The notes under the pieces were generated by a model that was not told where the DNA came from, did no database searches, and saw only the letters and a program-made list of their open reading frames with translations. Both the position numbers and the translations under genes were made by a program. 64,000 bases of DNA from assembly GCF_009928685.1 (NCBI RefSeq), contig NZ_WWEO01000043.1, forward strand, positions 124,001 through 188,000, written 5' to 3'. This document shows positions 1 through 9,140 of this stretch, piece by piece (position 1 is the first letter of the stretch; each line of letters opens with the position of its first letter). This stretch comes from Mucilaginibacter agri (GTDB lineage: Bacteria > Bacteroidota > Bacteroidia > Sphingobacteriales > Sphingobacteriaceae).

Positions 1-419
1 GTAATAATAAAGCAATCCACTCGTACCGGGATGCACAGGGTTTTCGTTGGGGCGACCGCAAGATCAATGTAAAACTTATTGATGCCTATATTTACCACTA
101 TGGTTGGGTAAAGCCGCCAAAAGGTTTGGAAAATAAACTGCGTAATTTTAACCAGTTTTATCATGACGACAATTGGCTGGCCGAAAATCTGCCCCAAACC
201 TTTGAGTTCAGTTACCACAATGCCGACCGCTTATTGCCGTTTACAGGTACACATCCGGCTGTAATGCAACCGCGCATAGCGGCAACCAACTGGAACCTAA
301 ACATAGATCAGGATAAGCTGAAAAAGCAAATGAACTTTAGGCGTAAGGTCTTGCAAAAAATAGAAGATTTAACCGGTTGGCGCGTAAGCGAATACCGTAA
401 TTATAAAATTATTAAATAA
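1..419 (+). CDS. Glycosyltransferase family 2, C-terminal part (5' end outside window)
   Basis: The reading frame is open from the left window edge (first full codon at 3) to TAA at 417-419, so this is the 3' end of a longer gene. The residues before the first internal start candidate (TTG at 126) read as normal protein, including a YHYGWVKPP stretch followed by a K-rich, F/W-rich segment. That tail is typical of Bacteroidota GT2 enzymes. The catalytic GT-A domain is not in the window. The next gene starts 4 bases after the stop, so the two are probably co-transcribed. Family assignment rests on the tail alone. Confidence 0.7.
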   Translation, partial: NNKAIHSYRDAQGFRWGDRKINVKLIDAYIYHYGWVKPPKGLENKLRNFNQFYHDDNWLAENLPQTFEFSYHNADRLLPFTGTHPAVMQPRIAATNWNLNIDQDKLKKQMNFRRKVLQKIEDLTGWRVSEYRNYKIIK

Positions 420-423
420 GCAA

Positions 424-1482
424 ATGTCCAAACCATCGGTTTTAATAACTTTCGATTCTATGAAGGACCTTAACCGCGGGTACTATTCATTTGGTAAAGG
501 GCTGGGCGATGCGTTGATCAGGCAAAATCACGGACGGTTTAAACTAAGTTTCTACGTTTTTAAAATAACTGAAGCACTGTTTGCTGGCAAGGTTGGTATT
601 TATTTATTATCAGTCTGGCACAAAATTTTTTTTTCTGCCGGTAATAAGTTCGATATCGTTCACTTTACAGATCATACTTTTCGGCTGAAGCCGCAACGGG
701 TGAAAGCCCTAAGGATTATGACTTTGCACGATATGAACAAAGTTCATGTTAAAAAAAGCAAACCGGCCAGTATCGAACGGTATCTGAATAGAATGCGAAA
801 AAACATGGCCTATTGCGACAGGGTTGTAACGATATCACAATTCGTAGCTAACGATGTGTTGCACTATTTTCCAGAAGTTAAAGACAAATTAAGTGTAATT
901 TACAACGGCGCAGATAAACTGGTTGTTCCCGAAAATCATCTGCCTGTATTTTTGCCTTCACAACCGTTTTTATATACTATCGGGCTGTTATCTAAACAAA
1001 AGGGGTTTCATTTTTTGCCGGCATTGCTTGTTGGTAATGATTATCATTTGGTTATAGCTGGGATAGAAACTCCCCACAAGCAGCAAATTATCGAAGAGGC
1101 CGAAAAATATAACTGTATGCACCGAGTTCACATAACCGGCCCTGTGAGCGATGATGATAAAGCCTGGTATTACAAGAATTGTGAGGCGTTTTTATTTCCC
1201 TCAATTGCGGAGGGTTTCGGTTTGCCGGTAATCGAAGCCATGTATTTTGGAAAGCCTGTTTTTTTGTCAAAATTTACATCGTTGCCCGAGGTAGGCGAAG
1301 ATGCAGCCTACTATTTTGATAGTTTCGAGCCACAACATATGCAGGAGGTTTTTGCCAAAGGGATGCATGATTTTAAGGTTAAGAACAGAGCAAATGAGAT
1401 GGTTATACAGGCCGAAAAATTTTCATGGGATAAGGCGGCTGATCAATATCTCCAGTTATATCATAGTTGTTTACAACGGTAA
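424..1482 (+). CDS. Glycosyltransferase family 4 (GT-B fold)
   Basis: A 352-residue protein of normal length for GT4, with no signal peptide, so probably cytoplasmic or at the inner membrane face. The C-terminal donor-binding half carries the E-x7-E motif (EGFGLPVIE, Glu263 and Glu271) followed by the usual LPEVG segment. The N-terminal half has the acceptor-side VHFTDHTF and TLHDMNKVH segments. It should transfer a sugar from a nucleotide donor to a growing surface glycan; donor and acceptor cannot be read from sequence. ATG at 424 follows the previous stop directly, and the next gene starts 11 bases after its end. Confidence 0.88.
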   Translation: MSKPSVLITFDSMKDLNRGYYSFGKGLGDALIRQNHGRFKLSFYVFKITEALFAGKVGIYLLSVWHKIFFSAGNKFDIVHFTDHTFRLKPQRVKALRIMTLHDMNKVHVKKSKPASIERYLNRMRKNMAYCDRVVTISQFVANDVLHYFPEVKDKLSVIYNGADKLVVPENHLPVFLPSQPFLYTIGLLSKQKGFHFLPALLVGNDYHLVIAGIETPHKQQIIEEAEKYNCMHRVHITGPVSDDDKAWYYKNCEAFLFPSIAEGFGLPVIEAMYFGKPVFLSKFTSLPEVGEDAAYYFDSFEPQHMQEVFAKGMHDFKVKNRANEMVIQAEKFSWDKAADQYLQLYHSCLQR

Positions 1483-1493
1483 TTAATTGTATC

Positions 1494-2447
1494 ATGTTTA
1501 AAAAGAGAAATATTGTAAGCAAGCTGTTTTTAAAGTTTACAGATACCCCAAAGTACAAAGCCTATAAGTGGGATTTAACCAATTATAAGAACACCAATTT
1601 TGCCGAATCGTTAAAGGGCTCGGGCCGGATAAATAGCCTTGATAAAATAAAGCTGTTAAGTGAGGCCGCAGGTGAGCTTAATCTAATACATAGTGGCCAC
1701 GCCGGAGATATAATTTACGCCTTGGCTACCATTAAACGTATACACGAACTTACGGGCGCTGCAATTAATTTATACTTTAAATTAGGCAGGGAGGTAAATC
1801 TTCCAAATTATGGCAGCCATCCGGTTGGCAATGTTATGCTTAACCAAAAAATGGCCGATATGCTAATACCGCTGGTAAGTTCGCAACCTTATATAAGTAC
1901 CTGTGAAGTATATCAAAATCAAGAAGTACAGATTGATCTGGATTACTTCCGGGCCGGCCTCATCCATCAGGACAAAGGCAATATCGCCCGTTGGTGTGGC
2001 TACATAACGGGGGTAAATCCACAGTTATATAAAAGCTGGTTAAGGGTGCAGCCTGATATAAACTATGCAGACAGTATTATTATTGCCCGTAGTATGCGCT
2101 ACCAAAATACATCGATCAGCTATTCGTTTTTAAACAATTACAAGAACCTGAAATTTATAGGCGTTGCAGAAGAGTACGAAGCCATGAAGGTTATATTGCC
2201 CCAAATAGAGTGGATTAAAGGCAATGATTTTTTGCAACTATCACAAATAATTGCCGGTTGTAAATTTTTTATCGGTAACCAATCCTTTCCATATTCACTG
2301 GCAGAGGCATTGAAGGTGCCACGGATATTGGAAGTAGCTTTCGAGGTTATAAATGTGGTACCCGAAGGTGATAACGCTTATGATTTTCTTTTTCAGGATC
2401 ATTTCGAGTCGGTGGTTAAACTATTAGATAACGCATCCCCTCAATAA
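1494..2447 (+). CDS. Putative GT9-like (heptosyltransferase-type) glycosyltransferase
   Basis: I chose ATG 1494 (317 residues) because the upstream TTG at 1467 lies inside the preceding gene. The segment HSGHAGDIIYALATI resembles the G-GD-x3-A-x2-l nucleotide-sugar loop at the N terminus of GT9 enzymes. FIGNQSFPYSLAEAL near the C terminus resembles the GT9 donor site (D/N-S/Q-G/F-P-x-H/Y-x-A-A/E-A-L). Overall similarity to characterised heptosyltransferases looks weak, so function is inferred from these two motifs and from position in a run of glycosyltransferases. It could be an uncharacterised GT-B family. Confidence 0.6.
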   Translation: MFKKRNIVSKLFLKFTDTPKYKAYKWDLTNYKNTNFAESLKGSGRINSLDKIKLLSEAAGELNLIHSGHAGDIIYALATIKRIHELTGAAINLYFKLGREVNLPNYGSHPVGNVMLNQKMADMLIPLVSSQPYISTCEVYQNQEVQIDLDYFRAGLIHQDKGNIARWCGYITGVNPQLYKSWLRVQPDINYADSIIIARSMRYQNTSISYSFLNNYKNLKFIGVAEEYEAMKVILPQIEWIKGNDFLQLSQIIAGCKFFIGNQSFPYSLAEALKVPRILEVAFEVINVVPEGDNAYDFLFQDHFESVVKLLDNASPQ

Positions 2448-2458
2448 GCAGTAATAAC

Positions 2459-3262
2459 ATGTTACAGAAAGTTGCAATTGTAATTCCATTTTATCGCGAT
2501 GCTATATCCCCTTACGAAAAAATAGCGCTGCAACAGTGCGAAAACGTGTTAGCCGCTTACCCCAAAATTGCTATAAAGCCCAATAGTCTAAAAATACCGG
2601 TTGACGCTAACATGGTATCAATTGAAGAAGAAGTAAGTTTTGATGACAGTTTTTTTAAAGGTATTGAGGGGTACAATAAATTAATGCTGTCGCCAATCTT
2701 TTATGAGCAGTTTTTGGCATACGAATACATCCTGATATATCAGATGGATGCTTTTGTTTTTAAAGATGAGCTTGCCGACTGGTGCAGCCAAAATTGGGAT
2801 TATATTGGTGCGCCGTGGATTAGGAAACAAATAGTAAGCAATCCTTTTAAGGCAGCGGTGTTAAAAGCTCAGCAATATTTATCTACCGAGTTTAATCTTA
2901 AAAAACGTGGTGTGCCTAACAAATATCAGTTTGAAAACAGGGTTGGCAACGGGGGGTTCTCATTACGAAGAGTAAGACCATTTTATGAGGTTTGCGTTAG
3001 TATGGATAAGCAGATTAAAGAATATCTGGCATACACCGCTCATCAATATAATGAAGATGCTTTTTGGAGTATTGAGGTTAATAGAAAGAAGAAGATGCTT
3101 AACATCCCTGATTGGCAAACCGGGTTAAAATTTGCTTTTGAATATGCCCCGCAAACTGCCTACGGGCTTAATGGATACCAACTACCCTTCGGCTGCCATG
3201 ATTGGGATAATTACCTGGAATTTTGGGGGCCGATTTTTGGTAAATTAGGTTACGAAATATAG
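2459..3262 (+). CDS. DUF5672 family protein, probable glycosyltransferase
   Basis: A 267-residue protein. It starts like a GT-A domain (VAIVIPFYRDAISPYE), has YQMDAFVF where a metal-binding DxD-like site would lie, then WDYIGAPW and NRVGNGGFSLR. This order matches DUF5672, a family found in bacterial polysaccharide loci and regarded as glycosyltransferase-like. There is no transmembrane segment. It is the last gene of the first glycosyltransferase run; a 178-base gap with a promoter box follows. The sugar it handles is unknown. Confidence 0.72.
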   Translation: MLQKVAIVIPFYRDAISPYEKIALQQCENVLAAYPKIAIKPNSLKIPVDANMVSIEEEVSFDDSFFKGIEGYNKLMLSPIFYEQFLAYEYILIYQMDAFVFKDELADWCSQNWDYIGAPWIRKQIVSNPFKAAVLKAQQYLSTEFNLKKRGVPNKYQFENRVGNGGFSLRRVRPFYEVCVSMDKQIKEYLAYTAHQYNEDAFWSIEVNRKKKMLNIPDWQTGLKFAFEYAPQTAYGLNGYQLPFGCHDWDNYLEFWGPIFGKLGYEI

Positions 3263-3414
3263 GTAATTGCCAATAAGCAATCGGCGTCTCCCAACCCAAA
3301 GTTTTCCAACTATTTTAGAATAATAAACTTGGTAAAAGCCCTTGTTGTCGTTGCAGATTTTTCAAATTGGTAGCAAGTAAATTTATGTTAAATAAATAAT
3401 CCCGCCGTTATTAG

Positions 3415-3422
3415 TACTTTTG
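3415..3422 (+). promoter_or_regulatory. Promoter -7 box (TACTTTTG) for the ABC exporter gene
   Basis: TACTTTTG matches the Bacteroidota housekeeping -7 consensus TAnnTTTG and lies 18 bases before the ATG at 3441, in an AT-rich gap. I do not see a clear TTTG -33 box at the usual spacing. Confidence 0.5.
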
Positions 3423-3440
3423 CAGAATTTTAGAAACTAG

Positions 3441-5273
3441 ATGAAGACATATTTCAGGCTGCTCTCTTTTGCAAAACCAATTGAGAAGTTTGCCATTCCT
3501 TATATCATTTTTACGCTCCTGTACGTATTTTTCAGCACGATGGTGCTGGCATTACTGGGGCCGTTACTTAATACATTGTTTTTAACCAGTGTTAGCGCGG
3601 CTGCGCATGGCGTTCAATTAGCAAAACCAACTTCTTTTCTTGATTTTCAGGCCTGGTTTAAATACTATCTGCAGTATTATGTAAGTAATTATGGGGCCTG
3701 GGGGGCTTTAAAGTTTGTAGTTGCGGTAATTATAGCTGCGGTTATATTAGGCAACTTGTTCAGGTACTTATCAGCCCGCACTATGGAAAACCTGCGTGTA
3801 CATACGCTTTTAAATTTCAGAAAAGCAGTTTTTGATAACGTGATGAACCTCCATTTGGGTTATTTCAGCAATGAGCGTAAGGGCGATATCATATCCAAAG
3901 TTGCTTCAGACGTACAGGTGGTGCAATATTCGGTAACAGGTACGCTGCAGGTTATTTTTAAGGAGCCGGTTACACTTATTGCCTTTTTGGTTACGCTATT
4001 CTTAATTTCAACCAAACTTACCCTGTATTCTTTGTTGGTAATACCAGTTTCGGGGTTTATTATTTCCCGGATTGTAAAGCGTTTAAAGGCGCAGGCAATT
4101 GCGGCCCAACAGTCCTATGGAAATATGATTAGCTATTTGGACGAGGCGCTCTCTGGCATAAAAATTATTAAGGCATTTAACGCCGTTGATTTTATCAAAG
4201 GTCGTTTTAACAGCGAGAATAAAAATTATTCACGAATAACCAAGTCCATGGCCAGGCGTCAGCAACTGGCATCGCCGGTTTCAGAGGCGATGAGTGTTAC
4301 CATGGTGGCTTTTATTGTATTGTATGGTGGTTATTTGATATTGAACCACAAATCGGAGCTAAGTCCGGGACAATTCATTGCCTATATCGCTTTATTCTCA
4401 CAGTTGATGCGCCCAGCAAAGGCTATTTCAGATTCATTTAGCAACATACACTCGGGTATCGCGGCAGGCGAGCGTGTACTGGAACTGATAGACACCAAGC
4501 CTGCCATAACTGACGCACCTGACGCCAAACCAATAACCGACTTTATTCAAGGTATACAGTTTAAGGACGTAACCTTTGCCTACGACGAAAAAGTGGTATT
4601 GTCGAATATTAATTTTACCGTGCCAAAAGGTAAAACGGTTGCATTGGTGGGTCCTTCGGGAGGTGGTAAATCTACCATGATGGACCTCATCCCACGTTTT
4701 ATCGAACCTCAAAAAGGCGAGATTTTGATAGATGGCCATGATCTGCGGTCATTGACTACCAACTCCGTTCGTGCGCTAATGGGTATTGTTAACCAGGAGT
4801 CTGTATTGTTTAACGATACTATATTTAACAACATTGCTTTTGGTAAGCCCGATGCCACACAAGAGCAGGTAGAAGCTGCCGCACGTATTGCCAACGCCCA
4901 CAATTTTATAACGGAAACCGAAAACGGTTACCAAACCAATATTGGCGATAGGGGTACAAAGCTTTCGGGCGGGCAGCGCCAACGTATTTGTATTGCGCGC
5001 GCTGTACTGGCCAATCCTCCTATTATGCTGTTAGACGAAGCAACCTCGGCATTGGATACAGAGTCAGAAAAACTAGTGCAGGATGCGTTGAACAATCTGA
5101 TGAAAAACCGTACCTCTCTTATAATTGCACACCGTTTAAGCACCATACAAAGTGCAGATATTATTGTGGTATTGGAAGCGGGTACAATTGTAGAACAGGG
5201 TACGCACGCCGAATTATTTGCAGCCAATGGCTTGTACAGGAGGCTTATTGATATGCAAACTTTTAATAGTTGA
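3441..5273 (+). CDS. MsbA-like ABC exporter (fused permease and ATPase)
   Basis: A 610-residue half-transporter of standard size for lipid or glycolipid flippases. Residues 1-320 are the six-helix ABC type I exporter membrane domain. The ATPase domain follows, with Walker A GPSGGGKST (Gly404-Thr412), signature LSGGQ (508-512) and Walker B LLDEATSALD (Asp532, Glu533). The H-loop AHRLST is present. It should work as a homodimer in the inner membrane and flip a lipid-linked substrate with ATP. The substrate could be lipid A-core or a lipid-linked oligosaccharide, given the glycosyltransferases on both sides. It has its own promoter, and the next gene starts 11 bases downstream. Confidence 0.9.
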   Translation: MKTYFRLLSFAKPIEKFAIPYIIFTLLYVFFSTMVLALLGPLLNTLFLTSVSAAAHGVQLAKPTSFLDFQAWFKYYLQYYVSNYGAWGALKFVVAVIIAAVILGNLFRYLSARTMENLRVHTLLNFRKAVFDNVMNLHLGYFSNERKGDIISKVASDVQVVQYSVTGTLQVIFKEPVTLIAFLVTLFLISTKLTLYSLLVIPVSGFIISRIVKRLKAQAIAAQQSYGNMISYLDEALSGIKIIKAFNAVDFIKGRFNSENKNYSRITKSMARRQQLASPVSEAMSVTMVAFIVLYGGYLILNHKSELSPGQFIAYIALFSQLMRPAKAISDSFSNIHSGIAAGERVLELIDTKPAITDAPDAKPITDFIQGIQFKDVTFAYDEKVVLSNINFTVPKGKTVALVGPSGGGKSTMMDLIPRFIEPQKGEILIDGHDLRSLTTNSVRALMGIVNQESVLFNDTIFNNIAFGKPDATQEQVEAAARIANAHNFITETENGYQTNIGDRGTKLSGGQRQRICIARAVLANPPIMLLDEATSALDTESEKLVQDALNNLMKNRTSLIIAHRLSTIQSADIIVVLEAGTIVEQGTHAELFAANGLYRRLIDMQTFNS

Positions 5274-5284
5274 TCTGAGCTTTT

Positions 5285-6049
5285 ATGACAGAAGGCGGCA
5301 TACGTTTACAATCCGAAGGCAAAAAGCAGCCAAAACTTAGCATTATAACGGTAGTTTATAACGCCGTTTCGTTAATACCTGGTTTTATGGAGAATGTATT
5401 GGCCTATCGTTCGGCAAATGTGGAATTGGTAATGCTGGATGGCGGCAGTACCGACGGCACGCTCGAACTGCTGCAACAATACAGCAATAAAATTGACTAC
5501 TGGCGCAGCGAACCCGATGAAGGTATTTATGATGCCATGAATAAAGCTGTTGAATATACCCGCGGACAATGGGTGTATTTTATGGGGGCCGATGACAGAT
5601 TGTTGGGCGGCTTTAACAAGGTTGTAAACGCTTTGCGTAATAGCCATGTAGTATATTATGCTAAAGTGGTATTATGGGGCGATATAAGGGGCAAAGCTTA
5701 TAAGAAGTATGACTTTATTAAGATGGAAATATGCCATCAGAGTATATTTTATCCAAAGAAGGTTTTTGATTATTATCAATACGAAACGCATTACAAAATT
5801 CTGGCCGACCAACACTTTAATATCAGATGCTTTGCCGATAAGCGCTTTAAATGGCAATTTTTAGACGATCTGGTAGCTATATATGACACCCGTGGCTTTT
5901 CTGCCAATAAGGTAGACACCCTGTATTATCAGCATTATAACCATATGGTTAAAAAGTATCTCGGGTTATGGGTGTATACGAGATACAGGTTCAGGAAATA
6001 TAAATTAATGCGAAAACAAAATAAGCAAAATGGTAAAGGTTCTTTATGA
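5285..6049 (+). CDS. Glycosyltransferase family 2 (WcaA-like)
   Basis: A 254-residue GT-A enzyme. SIITVVYNA opens the nucleotide-binding fold, then come LDGGSTDGT and SEPDEGIYDAMNKA, which is a hallmark of this GT2 subgroup, and FMGADDRLL with the metal-binding acidic residues. The C terminus is basic (RKYKLMRKQNKQNGKG), suggesting membrane-surface contact. Its end overlaps the start of the next gene by 20 bases, indicating one mRNA. It probably adds one sugar to a surface glycan. Confidence 0.88.
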   Translation: MTEGGIRLQSEGKKQPKLSIITVVYNAVSLIPGFMENVLAYRSANVELVMLDGGSTDGTLELLQQYSNKIDYWRSEPDEGIYDAMNKAVEYTRGQWVYFMGADDRLLGGFNKVVNALRNSHVVYYAKVVLWGDIRGKAYKKYDFIKMEICHQSIFYPKKVFDYYQYETHYKILADQHFNIRCFADKRFKWQFLDDLVAIYDTRGFSANKVDTLYYQHYNHMVKKYLGLWVYTRYRFRKYKLMRKQNKQNGKGSL

Positions 6050-7139
6050 TTATCAGCATTTTAGCGAGCAGCGATATGGTGGTATAACCAGATATTTTGC
6101 CAATATTATTTCCGAAATACATCATACCGCTGATATTGAATGCGAAGTTGCAACCCTATATACCAATAACTACTACATCAAGGATATACCTTTACCATTC
6201 AAGAGTGGCCTTGTTAAAAAGTTATTAAGTAAAAAGAATAAGCGCGAGATCAAATGGAATCGGGCTTATAGCAAATACTTAATAAAACGGGGAAACTACG
6301 ATGTTTTTCATCCTACTTATTATCATCCTTATTTTTTACCATATATAAAGAAGCCATTCGTTGTAACTGTGCACGACATGATTCACGAAAGATTCCCGGA
6401 AGCGTTTTTGACAGATGATATCGTATCGGGGTACAAACGCCATGTGGTTGTTAAAGCAGATAAGGTAATTGCCATTTCTAATTCTACCAAAAACGATTTA
6501 ATAGAGCTACTGAATATACCTGAAGATAGAATTGAGGTTATTTATCATGGAGTTAATATCAAGGAGTTTTCGCCAGTAAAAGTTCCCAGAACGCTGGATA
6601 TACCAGACTCTTTTATTTTATACGTTGGCAGTAGAGACATATACAAAAACTTTAATCGACTGGCCGAAGCATTGGTGCCAATATTTCGACAGCACGATAA
6701 CATGTATTTGGTTTGCACGGGAGGTATGCCATTTAGCAAGGCCGATATCAAATTTTTAACCGATATTGATATAATCCATCGATGCATAAGGCTAAGTGTA
6801 ACCGACGATGAACTTACAGAACTTTATCAGCACGCAAAGGCTTTTGTATTTCCATCGTTGTATGAGGGCTTCGGTTTTCCGATATTAGAGGCTTTCCAAA
6901 ATAGCTGCCCAGTACTATGCAGTAATACCAGTAGTTTTCCCGAGGTGGGCGGAGATGCAGTTAAATACTTCGACCCCGAGAACGTTAACGATATTTCAGA
7001 TGCAGTTTTGAGCGTGCTGGTTGATGATGAATTAAAGAATAGTCTTGTTGAAGCAGGGAAAAAGCGATTGCAGCTTTTCCCGCTACAGAAATGTATTGAT
7101 AAAACCATTTCTTTGTATCACCAACTTGCAGGTAGGTGA
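6030..7139 (+). CDS. Glycosyltransferase family 4
   Basis: A 369-residue GT-B enzyme. The acceptor-side half begins YDYQHFSEQRYGGITRY, a form common in mannosyl- and rhamnosyltransferase-like GT4 proteins, and contains VTVHDMIHE. The donor half has the E-x7-E motif EGFGFPILE (Glu279, Glu287) and SSFPEVGG. ATG 6030 overlaps the previous gene by 20 bases. The donor sugar is not decidable from sequence. Confidence 0.9.
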   Translation: MVKVLYDYQHFSEQRYGGITRYFANIISEIHHTADIECEVATLYTNNYYIKDIPLPFKSGLVKKLLSKKNKREIKWNRAYSKYLIKRGNYDVFHPTYYHPYFLPYIKKPFVVTVHDMIHERFPEAFLTDDIVSGYKRHVVVKADKVIAISNSTKNDLIELLNIPEDRIEVIYHGVNIKEFSPVKVPRTLDIPDSFILYVGSRDIYKNFNRLAEALVPIFRQHDNMYLVCTGGMPFSKADIKFLTDIDIIHRCIRLSVTDDELTELYQHAKAFVFPSLYEGFGFPILEAFQNSCPVLCSNTSSFPEVGGDAVKYFDPENVNDISDAVLSVLVDDELKNSLVEAGKKRLQLFPLQKCIDKTISLYHQLAGR

Positions 7140-7196
7140 TTGCACAATCGGGCAATTTCCCTCATAAGGTGGTGTTAAATAAAAATGATTTGATAA

Positions 7197-8027
7197 ATGG
7201 AGCAAACAGCTAATCTTGATTTCGCTATCAGGGAGGTAGGGATACAGCCCGAGTACGAGTTCTCTGTCTGCACCTTGGTAACTAATAAAGCAGAGTATGC
7301 TGAAATGGTGACCTCTTTTATAGATGCAGGCTTTAGTAAAGATATTTGTGAATTTCGGTATATAGATAACAGTACGGACAACAGTTTTGATGCCTACGCT
7401 GGGTTAAATTTGTTTTTGCAGCATGCAAAAGGACGGTACATTATTTTATGCCATCAGGATATTTTAATAAACTTCGACGATATAAGCATATTAAGAAATT
7501 GTATAGATGATATAGCTGTTATCGATAAAAACTGGGGCATTTTAAGCAATGCCGGTGGGCTTGAGGGAGATTTGTATCGTCGGTATGTATTAAATGTGGC
7601 TTACCCCGATGGCTTGCATCAAATGGTAGGGACGCTACCTCACAAGGTTGCCAGTGTAGACGAGAATTTTATCGTCGTAAAACGTTCTGCCAATCTTGCA
7701 CTATCATCAAATTTGAAAGGATTCCACTTATATGGAACCGATTTGTGTTTAATAGCCGAGCTTTTGGGTTATAGTGCTTATGCAATTAATTTTAAGATTA
7801 CCCACAAAAGCCTCGGCAACCCTAATAAAGATTATTACCGCATTCAGGAAAGCCTGATTGATAAATATGCGTATTTTATGCGTAGCAGGCGGATAGTAAC
7901 TACCATAAGCGACTTTTATTTATCGGCTTCTAAGTTCCGTACAAAGTTGTATGAAACTAAATGGGGCAAGAAAATCGCACGAAAATCTGTAAAGATCAAA
8001 TCAAATAAAAACAGATTTGATAGCTAG
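7197..8027 (+). CDS. Atypical GT2-like glycosyltransferase
   Basis: A 276-residue protein. EFSVCTLVTNKAEY starts a GT-A-like fold, followed by IDNSTDNSFDAYAGLN and GRYIILCHQDI. The expected DxD is replaced by HQD, as seen in a subgroup of GT2-like proteins of uncertain activity. HLYGTDLCLIAELLGY in the second half resembles the acceptor-side acidic motif. The last 40 residues are very basic. A 57-base gap separates it from the previous gene. Glycosyltransferase function is likely from fold and context, but the altered metal site leaves room for doubt. Confidence 0.62.
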   Translation: MEQTANLDFAIREVGIQPEYEFSVCTLVTNKAEYAEMVTSFIDAGFSKDICEFRYIDNSTDNSFDAYAGLNLFLQHAKGRYIILCHQDILINFDDISILRNCIDDIAVIDKNWGILSNAGGLEGDLYRRYVLNVAYPDGLHQMVGTLPHKVASVDENFIVVKRSANLALSSNLKGFHLYGTDLCLIAELLGYSAYAINFKITHKSLGNPNKDYYRIQESLIDKYAYFMRSRRIVTTISDFYLSASKFRTKLYETKWGKKIARKSVKIKSNKNRFDS

Positions 8028-8086
8028 GCTCCCAAGCCATATCATACCGAAATTGCAATTAAGCATTTAACTTAATGCTAAAATGG

Positions 8087-8094
8087 TATTTTTG
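8087..8094 (+). promoter_or_regulatory. Promoter -7 box (TATTTTTG)
   Basis: TATTTTTG fits TAnnTTTG and lies 20 bases before ATG 8115, in the gap between the glycosyltransferase and the FkbM-like gene. A partial TTTA lies about 17 bases upstream in place of the -33 TTTG. Confidence 0.45.
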
Positions 8095-8114
8095 CCCCAA
8101 ATCCTACCTGCACT

Positions 8115-9038
8115 ATGTTGTTAAAAAACCATAAATTAACTTCCGCACTTCAATTAATAAACCAACAAATTTCTTTGCTGAAAGAAGAAACAAGCGTTCA
8201 AAAAATATTGCAGGCTAATATTCTATCCCGGTTAAATAACGCCAATACGCCTAACATTTTACAAAATATTCAACTGGCCGAGTTTAAGGTATTTTCACAA
8301 TGGGGAGATGATGGCATTATCCAATTTTTGGTCAACTATCTGGATATTAAAACCAAAACCTTTATAGAATTTGGTGTGCAGGATTATACTGAAGCCAATA
8401 CCAGGTTTTTGTTAATGAATAATAACTGGAGTGGTCTGATTATGGATGGATCTGCAGAGAACATGGAGCGGGTTAGGCAAGACGATCTGTATTGGAAATA
8501 TAACCTAACGGCCCTTAACGCTTTTATTACCTGCGAGAATATAAATGATTTGATAGCACAAAATGGATTTAAAGGCGAGATAGGACTGTTGCACGTAGAT
8601 ATTGATGGTAACGATTATTGGGTTTGGAAGGCTATAACGGGTATTTCGCCGGTAATTGTAATTGTGGAATACAACAGTATTTTTGGAAAGGACAATGCCT
8701 GGACGGTGCCTTACAAAGCGGATTTTTATCGTACCAAACAGCATTATAGTAATTTATATTTCGGTGCATCGCTACCCGCACTGTGTGACATGGCCGAAGA
8801 AAAAGGATATGCTTTTGTAGGCAGCAATAGCCACGGTAATAATGCGTACTTTGTAAGAAAAGACGCTGTTAAAGATTTAAAAATAGTTAATGCTACCGAG
8901 GGTTATGTGCTGTCTCAATTTAGAGAAGGCCGTGATAAAGAAGGCCGGTTAACCTATGCGTCGGGCGAGGCTCGCTTAAATGAAATTAAGGGCCTGGAAG
9001 TTTTTAACACAAGGAGCGGAAAATCAGAACGTATTTAA
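8115..9038 (+). CDS. FkbM-like SAM-dependent methyltransferase (divergent)
   Basis: A 307-residue protein. After an N-terminal helical region of about 55 residues, FIEFGVQDYTEAN takes the place of the SAM-binding IDVGAN-type motif I. LLHVDIDGNDYWV takes the place of the FkbM KIDVEGxE motif, and VIVIVEYN that of the following strand. These landmarks fit the FkbM fold, although motif I is altered. Such proteins often O-methylate glycans or act as unknown enzymes in polysaccharide loci. It has its own promoter box and ends at a strong terminator shared with the opposing gene. Confidence 0.62.
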   Translation: MLLKNHKLTSALQLINQQISLLKEETSVQKILQANILSRLNNANTPNILQNIQLAEFKVFSQWGDDGIIQFLVNYLDIKTKTFIEFGVQDYTEANTRFLLMNNNWSGLIMDGSAENMERVRQDDLYWKYNLTALNAFITCENINDLIAQNGFKGEIGLLHVDIDGNDYWVWKAITGISPVIVIVEYNSIFGKDNAWTVPYKADFYRTKQHYSNLYFGASLPALCDMAEEKGYAFVGSNSHGNNAYFVRKDAVKDLKIVNATEGYVLSQFREGRDKEGRLTYASGEARLNEIKGLEVFNTRSGKSERI

Positions 9039-9080
9039 ATACTACAAGTACCTGGTATCCGTTTTGGTGATTCTAAAACT

Positions 9081-9119
9081 AGAAAGGGCCGATACAAAGT
9101 TAAAGTATCGACCCTTTCT
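9081..9119. terminator. Bidirectional terminator between convergent genes
   Basis: Inverted repeat with arms 9081-9095 and 9105-9119 (15 bp, one mismatch) and a 9-base loop. The arms begin with AGAAAGGG and end with CCCTTTCT, giving a T-rich 3' end on both strands. It separates the FkbM-like gene from the MACPF gene on the opposite strand. Confidence 0.8.
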
Positions 9120-9140
9120 TATAGAAGTTACAGGTTTATA

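Noticed and set aside
4434..5251. Several antisense and out-of-frame reading frames of 64-101 codons inside the ABC exporter gene
   Set aside because: They lie wholly inside a gene with intact Walker and signature motifs, have no promoter, and do not resemble protein families.
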